The notes: generated from the sequence alone by a model not told the origin. Shown: positions 9,453 to 18,991, counted from the first letter of the stretch. The stretch: 64,000 bases of DNA from Psychrobacter frigidicola (GCF_007997305.1 NZ_VORZ01000001.1:868001-932000); one strand, 5' to 3'. Translations and numbers: made by a program.

Positions 9453-10211
9453 ATGCCTAAAGTCTCATCAATAACCCGTGTCTTAGAGATTGTTGAAGCG
9501 GTGTCCTATGCACCCAAACCTATCTCGCCGCTTGAGTTATCGCAAGCGCTTAATATTCCCAAACCAACTATCCATCGTTTGATTCAAAACCTGGTCGATG
9601 AAGGTTTTATCGCGGTTGATATTGGTGGTGGTATTATCCCTGGTAAAAGGGTGCGCAATTTGAGTGTTGAGCTCTGGCAACAACGGCATTTTTTTAATGA
9701 ACGCCAAGTGGTATTACAAAGACTGGTGGATGATATTAAAGAGTCTTGCGGTATCGCTATTCCTTATCAGATGAATATGACATATACCAATCGCGTGCAG
9801 ACTACGCTACCGCTACAGATTTATCTGCCAGTGGGCGCCAAGTCGCCAATGTGGTGTACAGGTACTGGTAAGCTTTATCTGAGTCAATTATCGAAGGCCA
9901 GTCGCCGCAAAATGCTGCATAGCTTGGCGCTCAGTAAATTCACTAAAAATACCATTGTGGATATTGAGCTGCTAAACGCTGAGCTTGATCGTCTTGCCAA
10001 GCTAGGCATTGGTATCGATAACGAGGAATTTATCTCGGAAATGGTAACCGTGGCGGTGCCGATACTAGATAAAAAGTCACGTTATCTGGCTTCCCTTTAT
10101 GTGCATGGCCCCACAATTCGAGTATCTTTAGAAGAGCTATTAACTCACGTACCACGTCTGCAAGCCGCGGCACTTGATATTCAAGAATTGGTTTATGAGC
10201 TACAAAACTAA
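9453..10211 (+). CDS. IclR-family transcriptional regulator
   Basis: A 252-residue regulator. The N-terminal winged helix-turn-helix reads ITRVLEIVEAVSYA through PISPLELSQALNIPKPTIHRL and IQNLVDEGFI, as in IclR proteins. The C-terminal ligand-binding domain includes LPVGAKSPMWCTGTGKLYLSQ and IGIDNEEFISEMVTVAVPI, which match the IclR effector-domain pattern. The start MPKVSSITRV was chosen because family similarity begins there; no good Shine-Dalgarno sequence is visible. Neighbours are an unrelated barrel protein and a convergent acyl-CoA gene, so the target is unknown. IclR proteins control many aromatic, glyoxylate and C2 pathways, and BhcR, the known regulator of bhc clusters, is in this family. 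Confidence 0.88.
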   Translation: MPKVSSITRVLEIVEAVSYAPKPISPLELSQALNIPKPTIHRLIQNLVDEGFIAVDIGGGIIPGKRVRNLSVELWQQRHFFNERQVVLQRLVDDIKESCGIAIPYQMNMTYTNRVQTTLPLQIYLPVGAKSPMWCTGTGKLYLSQLSKASRRKMLHSLALSKFTKNTIVDIELLNAELDRLAKLGIGIDNEEFISEMVTVAVPILDKKSRYLASLYVHGPTIRVSLEELLTHVPRLQAAALDIQELVYELQN

Positions 10212-10288
10212 TTGTATTTCTTCTTTAAAACTGGATATATTATCTCAAGTCGAAAGCGTCGTTTTTATTAACTTAATACGCTTAGTTA

Positions 10289-11569
10289 TTAGTAAACGTT
10301 ATTGATTATTAAGCTTTGAGCAGTAGTCGTGAACCAGTTATCAAGAGGGTGCTCGCCAGCAGGGTACGGACTAACAAGATGTTGAGTAATATATTCGCGC
10401 CCCTCTAGTGTTAAACAGTCGGCTAATGTACGCGACCATTGCGGATTTCTGTCCTTATCTATCAGTAAGGCACGAACCCCTTCCCTAAAGTCTAGATTGG
10501 CTGCGCAGTTTACGGCTACATTGGTCTCTAAATATAGAATCTGCTCTAATGATAGCGTCGCAACTTTGTTATATAGCGCATAAGTTAATGCTGCAGTAAC
10601 TGGACAACCGTGGCGATAAGTAGCGATTGCCCGCTGAGTCCAGCTGTCGTTGGCAAAGTCAGCATCAAGCTGCGCTAACTCTGAATCATCACGTAACACT
10701 CGGTCAATATCAGCCAAACCACCCTTATTCAACAAGCGTTGAATAGGTTGCCAATATAAGGCCAGCTTACTGATAGGTAAGTGCGCTACTGGCTGCGCGG
10801 CTAGTGCACGACTGGTAACACTATGTGCGCTAGCAGAATTGCTGCTATTAATACTACTGTTGGTATTAGCAATATCAGCTGCCTTCCAATCACTTTGGCG
10901 CAAACGCTGCAAAATAGCCTCATAATCATTACTGGCTACCGCATATTCTGCCAAATTCACCAAAAGGGCATCATTAGCATTACAGTGTACACCAGTAAGT
11001 CCTAAGAATAGACCCATCTTGGCAGGCATACGCTGCAAAAACCAGCTACCAGAGGCGTCAGGAAACAAGCCAATACTAATCTCAGGCATCGCAAAACGTG
11101 TGCGCTCAGTGACCAGACGATGACTACACGCAGCCATTAGACCCATACCACCGCCCATAATAATACCGTCACCCCATAGTATTAATGGCTTAGGATAATA
11201 ATGCATCTTGCGGTATAGACGATACTCGTCACTAAAGAACTCGGTAGCATAAGGGTTAGGAGTTGCTGCTGTATCGGTCATACTATTATAAAGCTTGCGG
11301 ATATCACCGCCTGCACAAAACGCTTTATCGCCAGCACCTTTTAGCAATATCGCCACTACTTTTGTGTCCACTTGCCAGCGCTCAAGCTGCGTCGATAATA
11401 GCTGACACATCTCAACGCTGAGGGCATTTAGAGACTTTGGCGCATTCAAAGTCATAATACCAATGAGATGACCACAATCTGTAACTTCGGTATTAAACAG
11501 AACTGGCGCATCTTGTAAGACAGGCATAACAGCTAAAGTGTGGTTTTTATTATTGCTATCATTTATCAT
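10289..11569 (-). CDS. Enoyl-CoA hydratase/isomerase family, 3-hydroxyisobutyryl-CoA hydrolase-like
   Basis: Crotonase-fold protein of 426 residues, long like HIBYL-CoA hydrolases (valine degradation). N-terminal crotonase motifs are LNAPKSLNALSVEMC, AFCAGGDIRKLY (first oxyanion-hole strand), WGDGIIMGGGMGLM and FAMPEISIGLFPDASGSWFL. The EFFSDEYRLYRKMHYYPKP segment and the C-terminal EGVRALLIDKDRNPQW are characteristic of the HIBCH/ECHD4 branch. A Ser/Asn-rich insert lies near residues 235-260. The upstream acyl-CoA ligase gene is on the same strand, but a terminator lies between them. Start ATG 11569 has only a weak GGAT upstream, and ATG 11527 is an alternative. Confidence 0.8.
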   Translation of the reverse strand: MINDSNNKNHTLAVMPVLQDAPVLFNTEVTDCGHLIGIMTLNAPKSLNALSVEMCQLLSTQLERWQVDTKVVAILLKGAGDKAFCAGGDIRKLYNSMTDTAATPNPYATEFFSDEYRLYRKMHYYPKPLILWGDGIIMGGGMGLMAACSHRLVTERTRFAMPEISIGLFPDASGSWFLQRMPAKMGLFLGLTGVHCNANDALLVNLAEYAVASNDYEAILQRLRQSDWKAADIANTNSSINSSNSASAHSVTSRALAAQPVAHLPISKLALYWQPIQRLLNKGGLADIDRVLRDDSELAQLDADFANDSWTQRAIATYRHGCPVTAALTYALYNKVATLSLEQILYLETNVAVNCAANLDFREGVRALLIDKDRNPQWSRTLADCLTLEGREYITQHLVSPYPAGEHPLDNWFTTTAQSLIINNVY

Positions 11570-11635
11570 TATAAAAATCCAATATGAGTTAAAAAACTGC
11601 TATTTATACAAGGCTAGGTTTATATGAAATAAAAC

Positions 11636-11667
11636 ATAAAAACCGACTCATTCATGAATCGGTTTTT
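11636..11667 (-). terminator. Intrinsic terminator of the acyl-CoA ligase gene
   Basis: Stem AAAAACCGA/TCGGTTTTT around a loop containing the palindrome TTCATGAA. The minus-strand reading ends in a T-run. It lies downstream of the ligase stop and upstream of the crotonase gene. Confidence 0.8.
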
Positions 11668-11757
11668 AGTTTGCTCAAACAGGTAGCACAGTCGGTATTA
11701 AATTATTTCATAGACAACCAAACTTTAATAGTGTTATGAATAAAAAAACATTGTTAT

Positions 11758-13428
11758 TTATACTTCAATTTGAGTGCCATACATCTCACGCATCACCTTT
11801 TTATCATGTTTACCAACTGAGGTTTTTGGCAGCTCATCAACGAACTTAAACTCACTCGGTACACCATATTTAGGAATCATACCTTTACTAACGGCTTGCT
11901 CAGCGATGGCTTTAATATCTTCCGCTTTGGTATCTTGGCAATCAGGCTTGAGCACCACTAAGGCTAACGGACGCTCGCCCCACTGCTTATCAGGTACACC
12001 AATCACCGACACATCAGCGACTGCTGGATGTAAGGACAAGATGGTCTCAATCTCTAGTGACGATATCCATTCGCCACCCGATTTGATCACATCTTTTAGG
12101 CGATCCGTAATCTTTATAGTGCCATCAGGTTGCATATAAGCGATATCTTGGGTGTGCATATAGCCGTGTGCCCATAGCTCCTTGCCGGCATCGTCATTTT
12201 TCAAGTAGCTTTGGGTCAACCACGGCGCGCGTAATACCAGCTCGCCCGTATTGTCTTTACCGATACCTACTGATTTATTATCCGTACTCCAAATCTGTGC
12301 ATCGACCATCAATACTGGTTTACCAGTCATACAGCGACGATTGATGTCTTCCTCTTCTGTCATTTCTGGCTCATTAATACTAAAGTCAGTTAAGCTAATA
12401 AGTGGCGCAGTCTCTGACATACCATAGCCAGTATAGACTTCAATATCTTGGGACAATGCCGCTTTTGCTAAGCCCTCAGTTAACCTAGAGCCACCAATAA
12501 TCATTTTTAGCCCGTTAAAGCTGGCCTTACGCTCTTGCGCCTCTTTAAGGACCATTTGTAAAATCGTTGGTACGCAATGAGTAATACTGACCTTTTCATT
12601 GATAATTAAATCAAGCAAAGTATCGGGTGCATAGCGACCCGGATATACTTGCTTAAGACCTATCATCGTTGCAGTAAACGGAAAGCCCCACGCATGCACA
12701 TGGAACATTGGCGTCATCGGCATATAGACATCACCGTAGCTGACGCCTTGCTTATTCGGCAACATACCGAGTGACGCCGCTTCTGCCAAGCTGTGTAATA
12801 CCAGCTGGCGATGGCTAAAAAACACGCCTTTTGGATCGCCCGTCGTTCCTGAGGTATAAAAAGTGGTAGCAATCGTATTTTCGTCAAAGTCTGGGAAATC
12901 AAAGCGATCATCGGCAGCTTCTAACAACGCCTCATACTCACCCACTACGCGGCTTTGATTACTGCCAAATACACCTTCAACCGTCATGCCATTATCATCA
13001 AGCCAGATAATATGCTCGATACTAGAATTTTCAAACTGATAATCTTTTACCAGCGCAGCAAATTCTGAATTGAGCAGCAGCACTTTTGGCTTGGCATGAT
13101 TAATCGTATAAAGCACCTTGTCCGGTGACAGACGTACATTAACGGTTTGCAAAACATACTGTGACATTGGTACCGCAAAATAGGACTCTAAATAACGATG
13201 GCTATCCCAATCCATAACTGCTACTACGTCTCCTGCAGCAAGATTAAGGCCTGCTAAAACATTGGCTAAGCGATTGATACGAGCAAATAAATCGGTGTAA
13301 GTGAAACGTTTTTTATCAGCATAAATGATTTCTTGGTCTAAAGAGACCGTCTTAGCTCGATTTAATAATTGTTTAATAAGTAGTGGAAACTCATAAGCGG
13401 ACGGCGCACTAGGGTAAGCATTTGACAT
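11758..13428 (-). CDS. Acyl-CoA ligase, AlkK-like (medium/long-chain fatty acid)
   Basis: ANL-superfamily AMP-forming ligase that activates a fatty acid to its CoA thioester. The P-loop is TFYTSGTTGDPKGV. Other core motifs are MTPMFHVHAWGFPF, YTGYGMSETAPL, GELVLRAPWL, TDRLKDVIKSGGEWIS and PKTSVGKHDKK with the catalytic C-terminal lysine. The overall pattern resembles AlkK-type medium-chain ligases. The start MSNAYPSAPS at 13428 is chosen because AAGGAAG lies eight bases upstream; the longer ATG at 13452 lacks one. It lies upstream of the HIBCH-like gene but has its own terminator. Chain-length preference cannot be read from sequence. Confidence 0.87.
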   Translation of the reverse strand: MSNAYPSAPSAYEFPLLIKQLLNRAKTVSLDQEIIYADKKRFTYTDLFARINRLANVLAGLNLAAGDVVAVMDWDSHRYLESYFAVPMSQYVLQTVNVRLSPDKVLYTINHAKPKVLLLNSEFAALVKDYQFENSSIEHIIWLDDNGMTVEGVFGSNQSRVVGEYEALLEAADDRFDFPDFDENTIATTFYTSGTTGDPKGVFFSHRQLVLHSLAEAASLGMLPNKQGVSYGDVYMPMTPMFHVHAWGFPFTATMIGLKQVYPGRYAPDTLLDLIINEKVSITHCVPTILQMVLKEAQERKASFNGLKMIIGGSRLTEGLAKAALSQDIEVYTGYGMSETAPLISLTDFSINEPEMTEEEDINRRCMTGKPVLMVDAQIWSTDNKSVGIGKDNTGELVLRAPWLTQSYLKNDDAGKELWAHGYMHTQDIAYMQPDGTIKITDRLKDVIKSGGEWISSLEIETILSLHPAVADVSVIGVPDKQWGERPLALVVLKPDCQDTKAEDIKAIAEQAVSKGMIPKYGVPSEFKFVDELPKTSVGKHDKKVMREMYGTQIEV

Positions 13429-13655
13429 AGTTTTAACTTCCTTGTTTATCATGAAAAGGTATAAGCAAATAATGACTTTTAAAATAGTTTAATTATGTAT
13501 TGCCATACCAATGAAGATACCTATTAATAGTAAGAACAAATCAGCGCTATGTAAAGCATACGCACGTAAGTTCGGTAATACGAGGCGCTCAAGCACGAGG
13601 GTTTTACTTGTCACTATTTTGTGTTAGATAAGGTATTTATAAGCCAAGTTAGCTA

Positions 13656-14885
13656 TTAAGCAGCACGGGCTTTGGTTTTTACCATTCCAACAGTAGCAAC
13701 AATCAAGGCCAACACTTGGACAAATAATAATAGCCATACGGTCATCGCCCATTCACCGCGTGCATAGGCCAGCCCGCATAGCCATGCGCCAATCGTACCG
13801 CCAGCATAATATCCCATATAATATAAACCAGAGGCCAATGAGCGGCCTTTTTTAACATTGACCGCGATATAGCTGATGGTGGCCGCTTGGGTAATAAAGA
13901 CGCCTGATGACATAATCGCAAGACCGACAACAATGCCCCATAGTGGTGTCACTTGGGTTAATAGTACCCCAACCATTGATGTTATTACCGCAACTCGAAC
14001 CGTTCGCGCGGCCCCAAACCGGCGTAATAACTTCGTGGATAAAGGCGTAATCACTACCCCAATGAGATACACGGCAAAGATATTGGCAAGCTGTCCGGTG
14101 CTCAGCTCGTAAGGGGCTTTGGCAAGATGCAAATTAATAAAAGTAAAGCAGCCAACTAACGAGAATAGGACACAGGCGCCGAGCAGACAAGCCGTCACCA
14201 CATAACGATTGGTTAAATGCTCACCAAGCGTTTGTATCGCTGAACGAAAATTCGGATTGGCCTCAAAATGACGAGACGATGGTAGCATCTTGCCAACCCA
14301 CAATGCCCCTATCAAGGTCATCGCTGCCATCACATAATAACCCTGCCGCCAGCCAATAAATTCATGCAAATGTCCAAGTAAAAAGCGCCCCATAAAGCCA
14401 CCAAGCACCGAGCCTGATACATAAAACGACATGAGTTCAGTGAGATCGCGACCTTCGAACTCCTCACCAATATAAGCAATCGTCACCACCGTAATACCAG
14501 GCACCGATAAGCCTTGCATAAACCGCCAAAACCCCATCCAGCCGATGGTGGGGCTTTGAGCGATTAACGCCGTTGGTATTGCTAAGAATAGTAATGCACC
14601 AACAATAAAGGATTTGCGCCCAACGGCGTCAGAGAGCATCCCTAAAAACGGTGACATAATCGCAATCGCCATCACCGTCGCCCCAACAATCATCCCTGCT
14701 TGCACTTCGGTCGCAGCAAAATCCATCATCAACACTGGCAACACTGCTTGTATGGAATACACTTGCAAAAATGCAAACACGCCAATTAAAGTAATCGTCA
14801 GCTTTAAAGCCAATGACGGTGAATTATGTCGCGGCGATAAAGGCGGTACAGTAGGCTGTTGGGTCTGGCTTATAGAATTATTCAC
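13656..14885 (-). CDS. MFS transporter, YnfM-like
   Basis: A 409-residue, 12-helix major facilitator. The loop 2-3 motif appears as GMLSDAVGRKSF near residue 83, preceded by FAFLQVYSIQAVLPVLMMDF, which is typical of the YnfM/arabinose-efflux-like branch. The C-terminal half has helices ending at LIVATVGMVKTKA. The predicted start is GTG 14885 after a stop upstream, with no clear Shine-Dalgarno sequence, so the first 25 hydrophilic residues are uncertain. In E. coli ynfM sits beside a LysR gene; no such regulator is here. Substrate unknown. Confidence 0.83.
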   Translation of the reverse strand: MNNSISQTQQPTVPPLSPRHNSPSLALKLTITLIGVFAFLQVYSIQAVLPVLMMDFAATEVQAGMIVGATVMAIAIMSPFLGMLSDAVGRKSFIVGALLFLAIPTALIAQSPTIGWMGFWRFMQGLSVPGITVVTIAYIGEEFEGRDLTELMSFYVSGSVLGGFMGRFLLGHLHEFIGWRQGYYVMAAMTLIGALWVGKMLPSSRHFEANPNFRSAIQTLGEHLTNRYVVTACLLGACVLFSLVGCFTFINLHLAKAPYELSTGQLANIFAVYLIGVVITPLSTKLLRRFGAARTVRVAVITSMVGVLLTQVTPLWGIVVGLAIMSSGVFITQAATISYIAVNVKKGRSLASGLYYMGYYAGGTIGAWLCGLAYARGEWAMTVWLLLFVQVLALIVATVGMVKTKARAA

Positions 14886-15066
14886 GAGGATGCTGACTAT
14901 GTTAGACGCCGTTTTTCTAAGCGTGAGTGATAGGAACAGCGCAATAAATGCCGCTGATTATATTCGTTTGATTTCTATTGATAGATATAATGATATGCAC
15001 ATTATAATATCACATTGGGAGAGGTACTCAGGAGTAAAGTATAGAAGGCAAAAACTTAAAGCTCAT

Positions 15067-15110
15067 TAAAAAATAAGGCCGCTATTATTAATATGAGCAG
15101 CCTTGTTTTT
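15067..15110. terminator. Hairpin terminator downstream of the ankyrin gene
   Basis: Stem AAGGCCGCT/AGCAGCCTT with one mismatch and a 12-base loop, with A- and T-runs on both sides. It lies 32 bp past the stop of the minus-strand ankyrin lipoprotein gene. Confidence 0.7.
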
Positions 15111-15141
15111 CAATATTATCTTATTAACGTCATCAACACTA

Positions 15142-15945
15142 TTATTCACAACTTGCCTTACCAGTACGATGGTTAATCGCCCCGTTTTCTTTTAGTAATT
15201 GCTGCACCTCTACATGGCCACGCGTACAGGCATAGGAGTAAGCTCCTTGATTATACGACCCCATCGTTTTGTCTTTGGTAGTCGCCACTAAGTTGGGATT
15301 GGCGCCTTTAGACAGTAGGTACTTCACAGTCTCTAAGCGGTTATTACTAGCGGCAACCATAATCAAGGTTTCACCATCGCTCTCTTGAGTCTGATCATTT
15401 AAATCAACAGGCGCTTTAGTATTTAATAACTCATGTACTTTCTTGACAACATTGGTATTTTTACCCAAGGCCGCAGACTTCATGACATTGTATACATCAC
15501 CTCTATCAGTGGCATAAATGCTCGCCCCTTCGCCGATTAGATAATCTACAATATCTTCATAGCCGATAAATGCAGCCCAGCCCAAAGCCGTTTGATCAAG
15601 ATTATCAGTGTCTTTTGCCTCTAAATCTTGTCCATTTTTTACCATATACTTAACAGACGCTAAGTCGCCATGTTTTATCGCATCAAACCACTTACCATCA
15701 ACGCCTTTAGTGGGCTCAGCATAAAAAACACGATAAGAGAGCTTGTCTTTATTGGCAATATCAGCGTTCTCAGCAGCGCTAAACCGAAAGTCAGTTTGCG
15801 GCGTTGGAACCGTTTGAGATGATTGTACTACCTCGTCTTTTTTTATATCATTTTTATCAGTAGTCTCAGTGTCGAGACTTGAACAACCGGTTAGCAGCAT
15901 TGCTGCTAAGACAGCTGATGCGCTCATTTTATAAGCAAGTTTCAT
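15142..15945 (-). CDS. Ankyrin-repeat lipoprotein
   Basis: A 267-residue protein with a lipoprotein signal (MKLAYKMSASAVLAAMLLTGC, cut shown in shorter form: lipobox LLTGC, lipidated Cys21). A hydrophilic linker and then at least three ankyrin-type repeats follow. Clear units are DAIKHGDLASVKYMVKNGQD, TALGWAAFIGYEDIVDYLIG and GETLIMVAASNNRLETVKYL. The repeat C-terminus is basic with a Cys in CTRGHVEV. It is probably a periplasmic or outer-membrane-anchored binding protein, but no partner can be inferred. Monocistronic. Confidence 0.82.
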   Translation of the reverse strand: MKLAYKMSASAVLAAMLLTGCSSLDTETTDKNDIKKDEVVQSSQTVPTPQTDFRFSAAENADIANKDKLSYRVFYAEPTKGVDGKWFDAIKHGDLASVKYMVKNGQDLEAKDTDNLDQTALGWAAFIGYEDIVDYLIGEGASIYATDRGDVYNVMKSAALGKNTNVVKKVHELLNTKAPVDLNDQTQESDGETLIMVAASNNRLETVKYLLSKGANPNLVATTKDKTMGSYNQGAYSYACTRGHVEVQQLLKENGAINHRTGKASCE

Positions 15946-16225
15946 AACACAGCCTTAAAATAAATGGTTAATAACCGCACCCAGCCCATCGACAGTAGCA
16001 GGGGTTTATACTATTACCACAAGTTTATACAGACCTTACCATTAAGAATATGATATCTTTTTTATAACAGACTTTGATAATTCTAAACGACATAACTATA
16101 GAAGATAATCGTAACATCTAACTATAGAATATGCCTCTCAATGACAATCATAAACCTATGCATAACCGAGATTACACCGATTTCAGAGGATTACTCACTG
16201 CATTACTTATTAAGGAATAGCACAA

Positions 16226-16969
16226 ATGAGCGATAAAATTCATAATTTGGGTTCAGGTTTTTGGAACATACGCGGGTCGTTTCGCATCGGTATCATCGAT
16301 GTTGGCACGCAATGCTCGCTTGTGCAGTTAGCGTCAGGGCGTTTTATTTTTTTGGACAGTTACACGCTAACTGATGAGATACGTGCGCAAGTCATGGCAT
16401 TGACCAATGATGGGCAAGACGTAGAAGCGGTATTGAACGTCCATCCGTTTCACACCGTACACTGCGCCCAAATGGCCAAAGATTTTCCGCAGGCAACCTT
16501 TTACGGTAGTGAGCGCCATCCTCAGCAAGTCCCTGAAGTGCAATGGGCAGATGACTTTGTAGAAAGTGAAGCGGTCACCCAGCGCTATCCTGAACTTGAA
16601 TTCTCTTTACCTAAAGGCATCTACTATATTGCGCCTGATGAGAAGGTTCACTCAGGCTCACTCTTGGTGTACCATCCGGCCAGTCAAAGTTTACACGTTG
16701 ACGATACGTTTGTGAGTCAACCCTTAAAAATTCTTGATGCGGTGCTACCGGAGCTAAACTTACATCCTAGTACTGAAGACGCGCTCATCGATGCGCCAGA
16801 TGCTGGCGCGCAATATTGCAACTGGGCAACCGAGCTTGCTCATAAGTGGCGTGATACTCGTCATTTTTGTGCAGCGCATTCACATATGGTTGAATTTGAG
16901 GTTGGTGACTTTGAAAAAGTATTGATAACCGCCATTGATAAAGCCCGTCCTAAGCTTGAAAAGGCTTAA
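16226..16969 (+). CDS. Uncharacterised protein with metallo-beta-lactamase-like features
   Basis: A 247-residue soluble protein of unknown function. AAGGAA precedes the start. It has weak resemblance to metallo-hydrolase-like proteins. A strand-rich N-terminus (GIIDVGTQCSLVQLASGRFIFLDS) is followed by the histidine cluster NVHPFHTVHC, a later HVDDTF segment and AHSH near the C-terminus. The order H-x3-H-x2-H, then D, then H resembles a diverged HxHxDH site, but the canonical Asp-His pair is missing. It may be a non-canonical metal enzyme or an inactive relative. It is transcribed alone and followed by a terminator. The fold suggestion is inference. Confidence 0.6.
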   Translation: MSDKIHNLGSGFWNIRGSFRIGIIDVGTQCSLVQLASGRFIFLDSYTLTDEIRAQVMALTNDGQDVEAVLNVHPFHTVHCAQMAKDFPQATFYGSERHPQQVPEVQWADDFVESEAVTQRYPELEFSLPKGIYYIAPDEKVHSGSLLVYHPASQSLHVDDTFVSQPLKILDAVLPELNLHPSTEDALIDAPDAGAQYCNWATELAHKWRDTRHFCAAHSHMVEFEVGDFEKVLITAIDKARPKLEKA

Positions 16970-17354
16970 TGTCTTAACGCTTCTAACCTCTTTAAAATAT
17001 CACTCTATTAATAACATATTTTAAGTGAAACGAAAAAAGGCTACCAAAATGGTAGCTTTTTTAGTTTTATTATTGCTACTTCTTATAACTACAATTCAAA
17101 GTTATCGAAATCTGCCTATTAAGGACTGATTTACCTAAACAACACTCTATTAAAAACCTATGATTCGATTACTATTCATGTTTTTGTTACCAACTATTTG
17201 CTAAACATTTGTTTTCCTGTTAAAAGATACTACGGTTATTTAACCGTAACTAATCACTTACTTTAAAATTATTTATAGGTAAGCTGAATAGGCAGTTATA
17301 AAAGTGAAATTGACAAAATCAGTTAGCTTCTTCAATTATAAAAAGGACTTTAAT
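16970..17354. other. Intergenic region holding a terminator and the carbonic anhydrase promoter
   Basis: 385 bp containing the terminator at 17033-17062 and then AT-rich DNA. A GTG at 17304 is in frame with the next gene, but an internal ATG with a better ribosome site is preferred. Nothing else was recognised. Confidence 0.5.
17033..17062 (+). terminator. Intrinsic terminator
   Basis: Stem GCTACC/GGTAGC flanked by six A and six T, with a 5-base loop. It lies 65 bp after the stop at 16969. Confidence 0.85.
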
Positions 17355-18197
17355 ATGCAACCTCGTTATCTAGCTATTGCACTTATGACGGTAAGCGCTC
17401 TGGGGTTTACCGCGTGCTCTAATAATTATAAAACGGTCAAAGGAGCGCCTACTGGTAGTGGCGTGACAGTGGTTTCTCCAGTTGTTGCAAGTAACGAGAC
17501 TCATCACCGCAAGTGGTCATATGCAGGCGACACAGGTCCTGAGTCTTGGGGTAATGTCGATGGCGCCAGCGCCTGCAAAATTGGTACAGAGCAGTCGCCT
17601 ATTAATATTAATAACGTCATAGCTAAAATGGCCAAGACAGCTAGCGCCCCTACCGTCAATTATAGTAAGTCGTCAAATTTACGTATTAATGACAACGGTC
17701 ACACCATCGTCTATACACCGACTGCTCAGAACAATATCATTACTATCAACAACGAGCGCTTTGAGCTCAAACAGTTCCATTATCACACCCCAAGTGAGCA
17801 TCAGTTCGGTGGTCAAAGCTATCCAAGTGAGATTCATTTTGTGCACGCTAACAGTAAAGGTAACCTTGCCGTGATTGGCGTGATGCTTCAAGTTGGTCAA
17901 CCCAATGATGCCCTACGCCTATTACTTAATGGCACTGAGCTTGCTGTCAAAAACGATGACGAATCTACCGCTAATAAGGTTGATTTGTCCGCATTGATAC
18001 CTGCTATGCCGATTTTCTATCACTATACCGGTTCGCTGACCACCCCGCCTTGTTCAGAAGAAGTACAATGGTATGTTACCGAGCAGCCGCTTGAGCTTGC
18101 CAGCGATCAGCTTGCTATTATGACTGACTTATATCAAGGTAATAATCGCCCTATCCAATCGCAAGGCAGCCGAGTGGTAGAGCAGCTCAGTAATTAA
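17355..18197 (+). CDS. Alpha-class carbonic anhydrase, exported lipoprotein-like
   Basis: Interconverts CO2 and bicarbonate, probably in the periplasm. The start at MQPRYLAIAL is preferred over GTG 17304 because AAGGAC lies six bases upstream. The signal peptide ends at FTAC, a weak lipobox, so Cys21 may be lipidated. Alpha-CA signatures are WSYAGDTGPESWG, EQSPININ, FHYHTPSEH (two zinc histidines plus gate residues), EIHFVH (third zinc histidine) and YTGSLTTPPCSE. All catalytic residues expected of the family are visible. Monocistronic, ending at the hairpin at 18273-18320. Confidence 0.93.
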   Translation: MQPRYLAIALMTVSALGFTACSNNYKTVKGAPTGSGVTVVSPVVASNETHHRKWSYAGDTGPESWGNVDGASACKIGTEQSPININNVIAKMAKTASAPTVNYSKSSNLRINDNGHTIVYTPTAQNNIITINNERFELKQFHYHTPSEHQFGGQSYPSEIHFVHANSKGNLAVIGVMLQVGQPNDALRLLLNGTELAVKNDDESTANKVDLSALIPAMPIFYHYTGSLTTPPCSEEVQWYVTEQPLELASDQLAIMTDLYQGNNRPIQSQGSRVVEQLSN

Positions 18198-18272
18198 CCG
18201 CTTTATTAATGAGTAATGAAACGAGTAACTACTCACTCCATATCACTCGCATTACTACTATTAATAGCCATG

Positions 18273-18320
18273 AAAAAAAGCACAGAGCTAGCAGAAAAAC
18301 GAGCTGGCTTTGTGCCTTTT
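18273..18320 (+). terminator. Intrinsic terminator of the carbonic anhydrase gene
   Basis: A 13-bp stem (18280-18292 with 18303-18315) closed by two G-U wobbles, preceded by an A-run and followed by CTTTT. Confidence 0.75.
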
Positions 18321-18409
18321 ATGATGAGCGTATTTAAAAAATCAACTAAACAACTTATTCGAAATATAAAAGTACGGGTTGCTATGTAATATGTAAAATA
18401 GTTGATAAG

Positions 18410-18937
18410 TTAAGACAATAACTCCGCAAGCTCTACTTTATTATTAATAATATCTGCCAGTGTATAACCCTCAAGCACGTTAATAAATGCCGTTAGCGCC
18501 GCAAAAAACACCCCTTTTAATTGGCATGCGGGACTGATAACACAGCCCAACACTTCTTGACCGACTACATCAGTCTCATTAACCAAAGCAATGGACAATC
18601 CTTTCTGCTCAGCACTCTTTAAGTTATCATGCTCACGACTAGGCGACGGCGTAGCAAAACATTCTACCAATGCAAAGTCCGGCTCGATCTGTTTGATAAG
18701 TACACCCAAATTAATATCTTTAGGCGCACGAGCTAAGCGTATGCCTCCGTTTTTACCGCGCACACCCTCAATATAACCAAGTTGACCAAGCTGATGAATA
18801 ATTTTGGTTAAATGACTTTTAGAGATGTTATAGCTTTCTACAATATCGCTAATATTGGCCAGCGTTTGCGGCTCAGGTTTAACCGCCAAATAAATCAATG
18901 AGCGCAGCGCATAATCACTATAATTGGTCAATCGCAT
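18410..18937 (-). CDS. nsrR: NsrR-type Rrf2-family nitric oxide sensor with an enlarged cluster loop
   Basis: Iron-sulfur repressor that senses nitric oxide. The N-terminal MRLTNYSDYALRSLIYLAV, the winged helix (ISKSHLTKIIHQLGQLGYIE) and GKNGGIRLA are Rrf2/NsrR hallmarks. The C-terminus CVISPACQLKG then YTLADII matches NsrR. Three cysteines are present, Cys93, Cys132 and Cys138. The spacing between the first two is 38 residues, where E. coli NsrR has about four, so a hydrophilic insert of some 34 residues splits the cluster-binding segment. Length is 175 against about 141 residues. It is the second gene after nnrS (54-bp gap), with AGGAGC upstream. Confidence 0.88.
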   Translation of the reverse strand: MRLTNYSDYALRSLIYLAVKPEPQTLANISDIVESYNISKSHLTKIIHQLGQLGYIEGVRGKNGGIRLARAPKDINLGVLIKQIEPDFALVECFATPSPSREHDNLKSAEQKGLSIALVNETDVVGQEVLGCVISPACQLKGVFFAALTAFINVLEGYTLADIINNKVELAELLS

Positions 18938-18991
18938 ATCAAAATGCTCCTATCTCTTATATTTTTAAACATAAAACCTATAAATAGCCCA

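Noticed and set aside
14614..15069. 151-codon plus-strand frame overlapping the MFS start
   Set aside because: Most of it is antisense to the transporter gene, the translated product has no domain character, and no ribosome site is evident.
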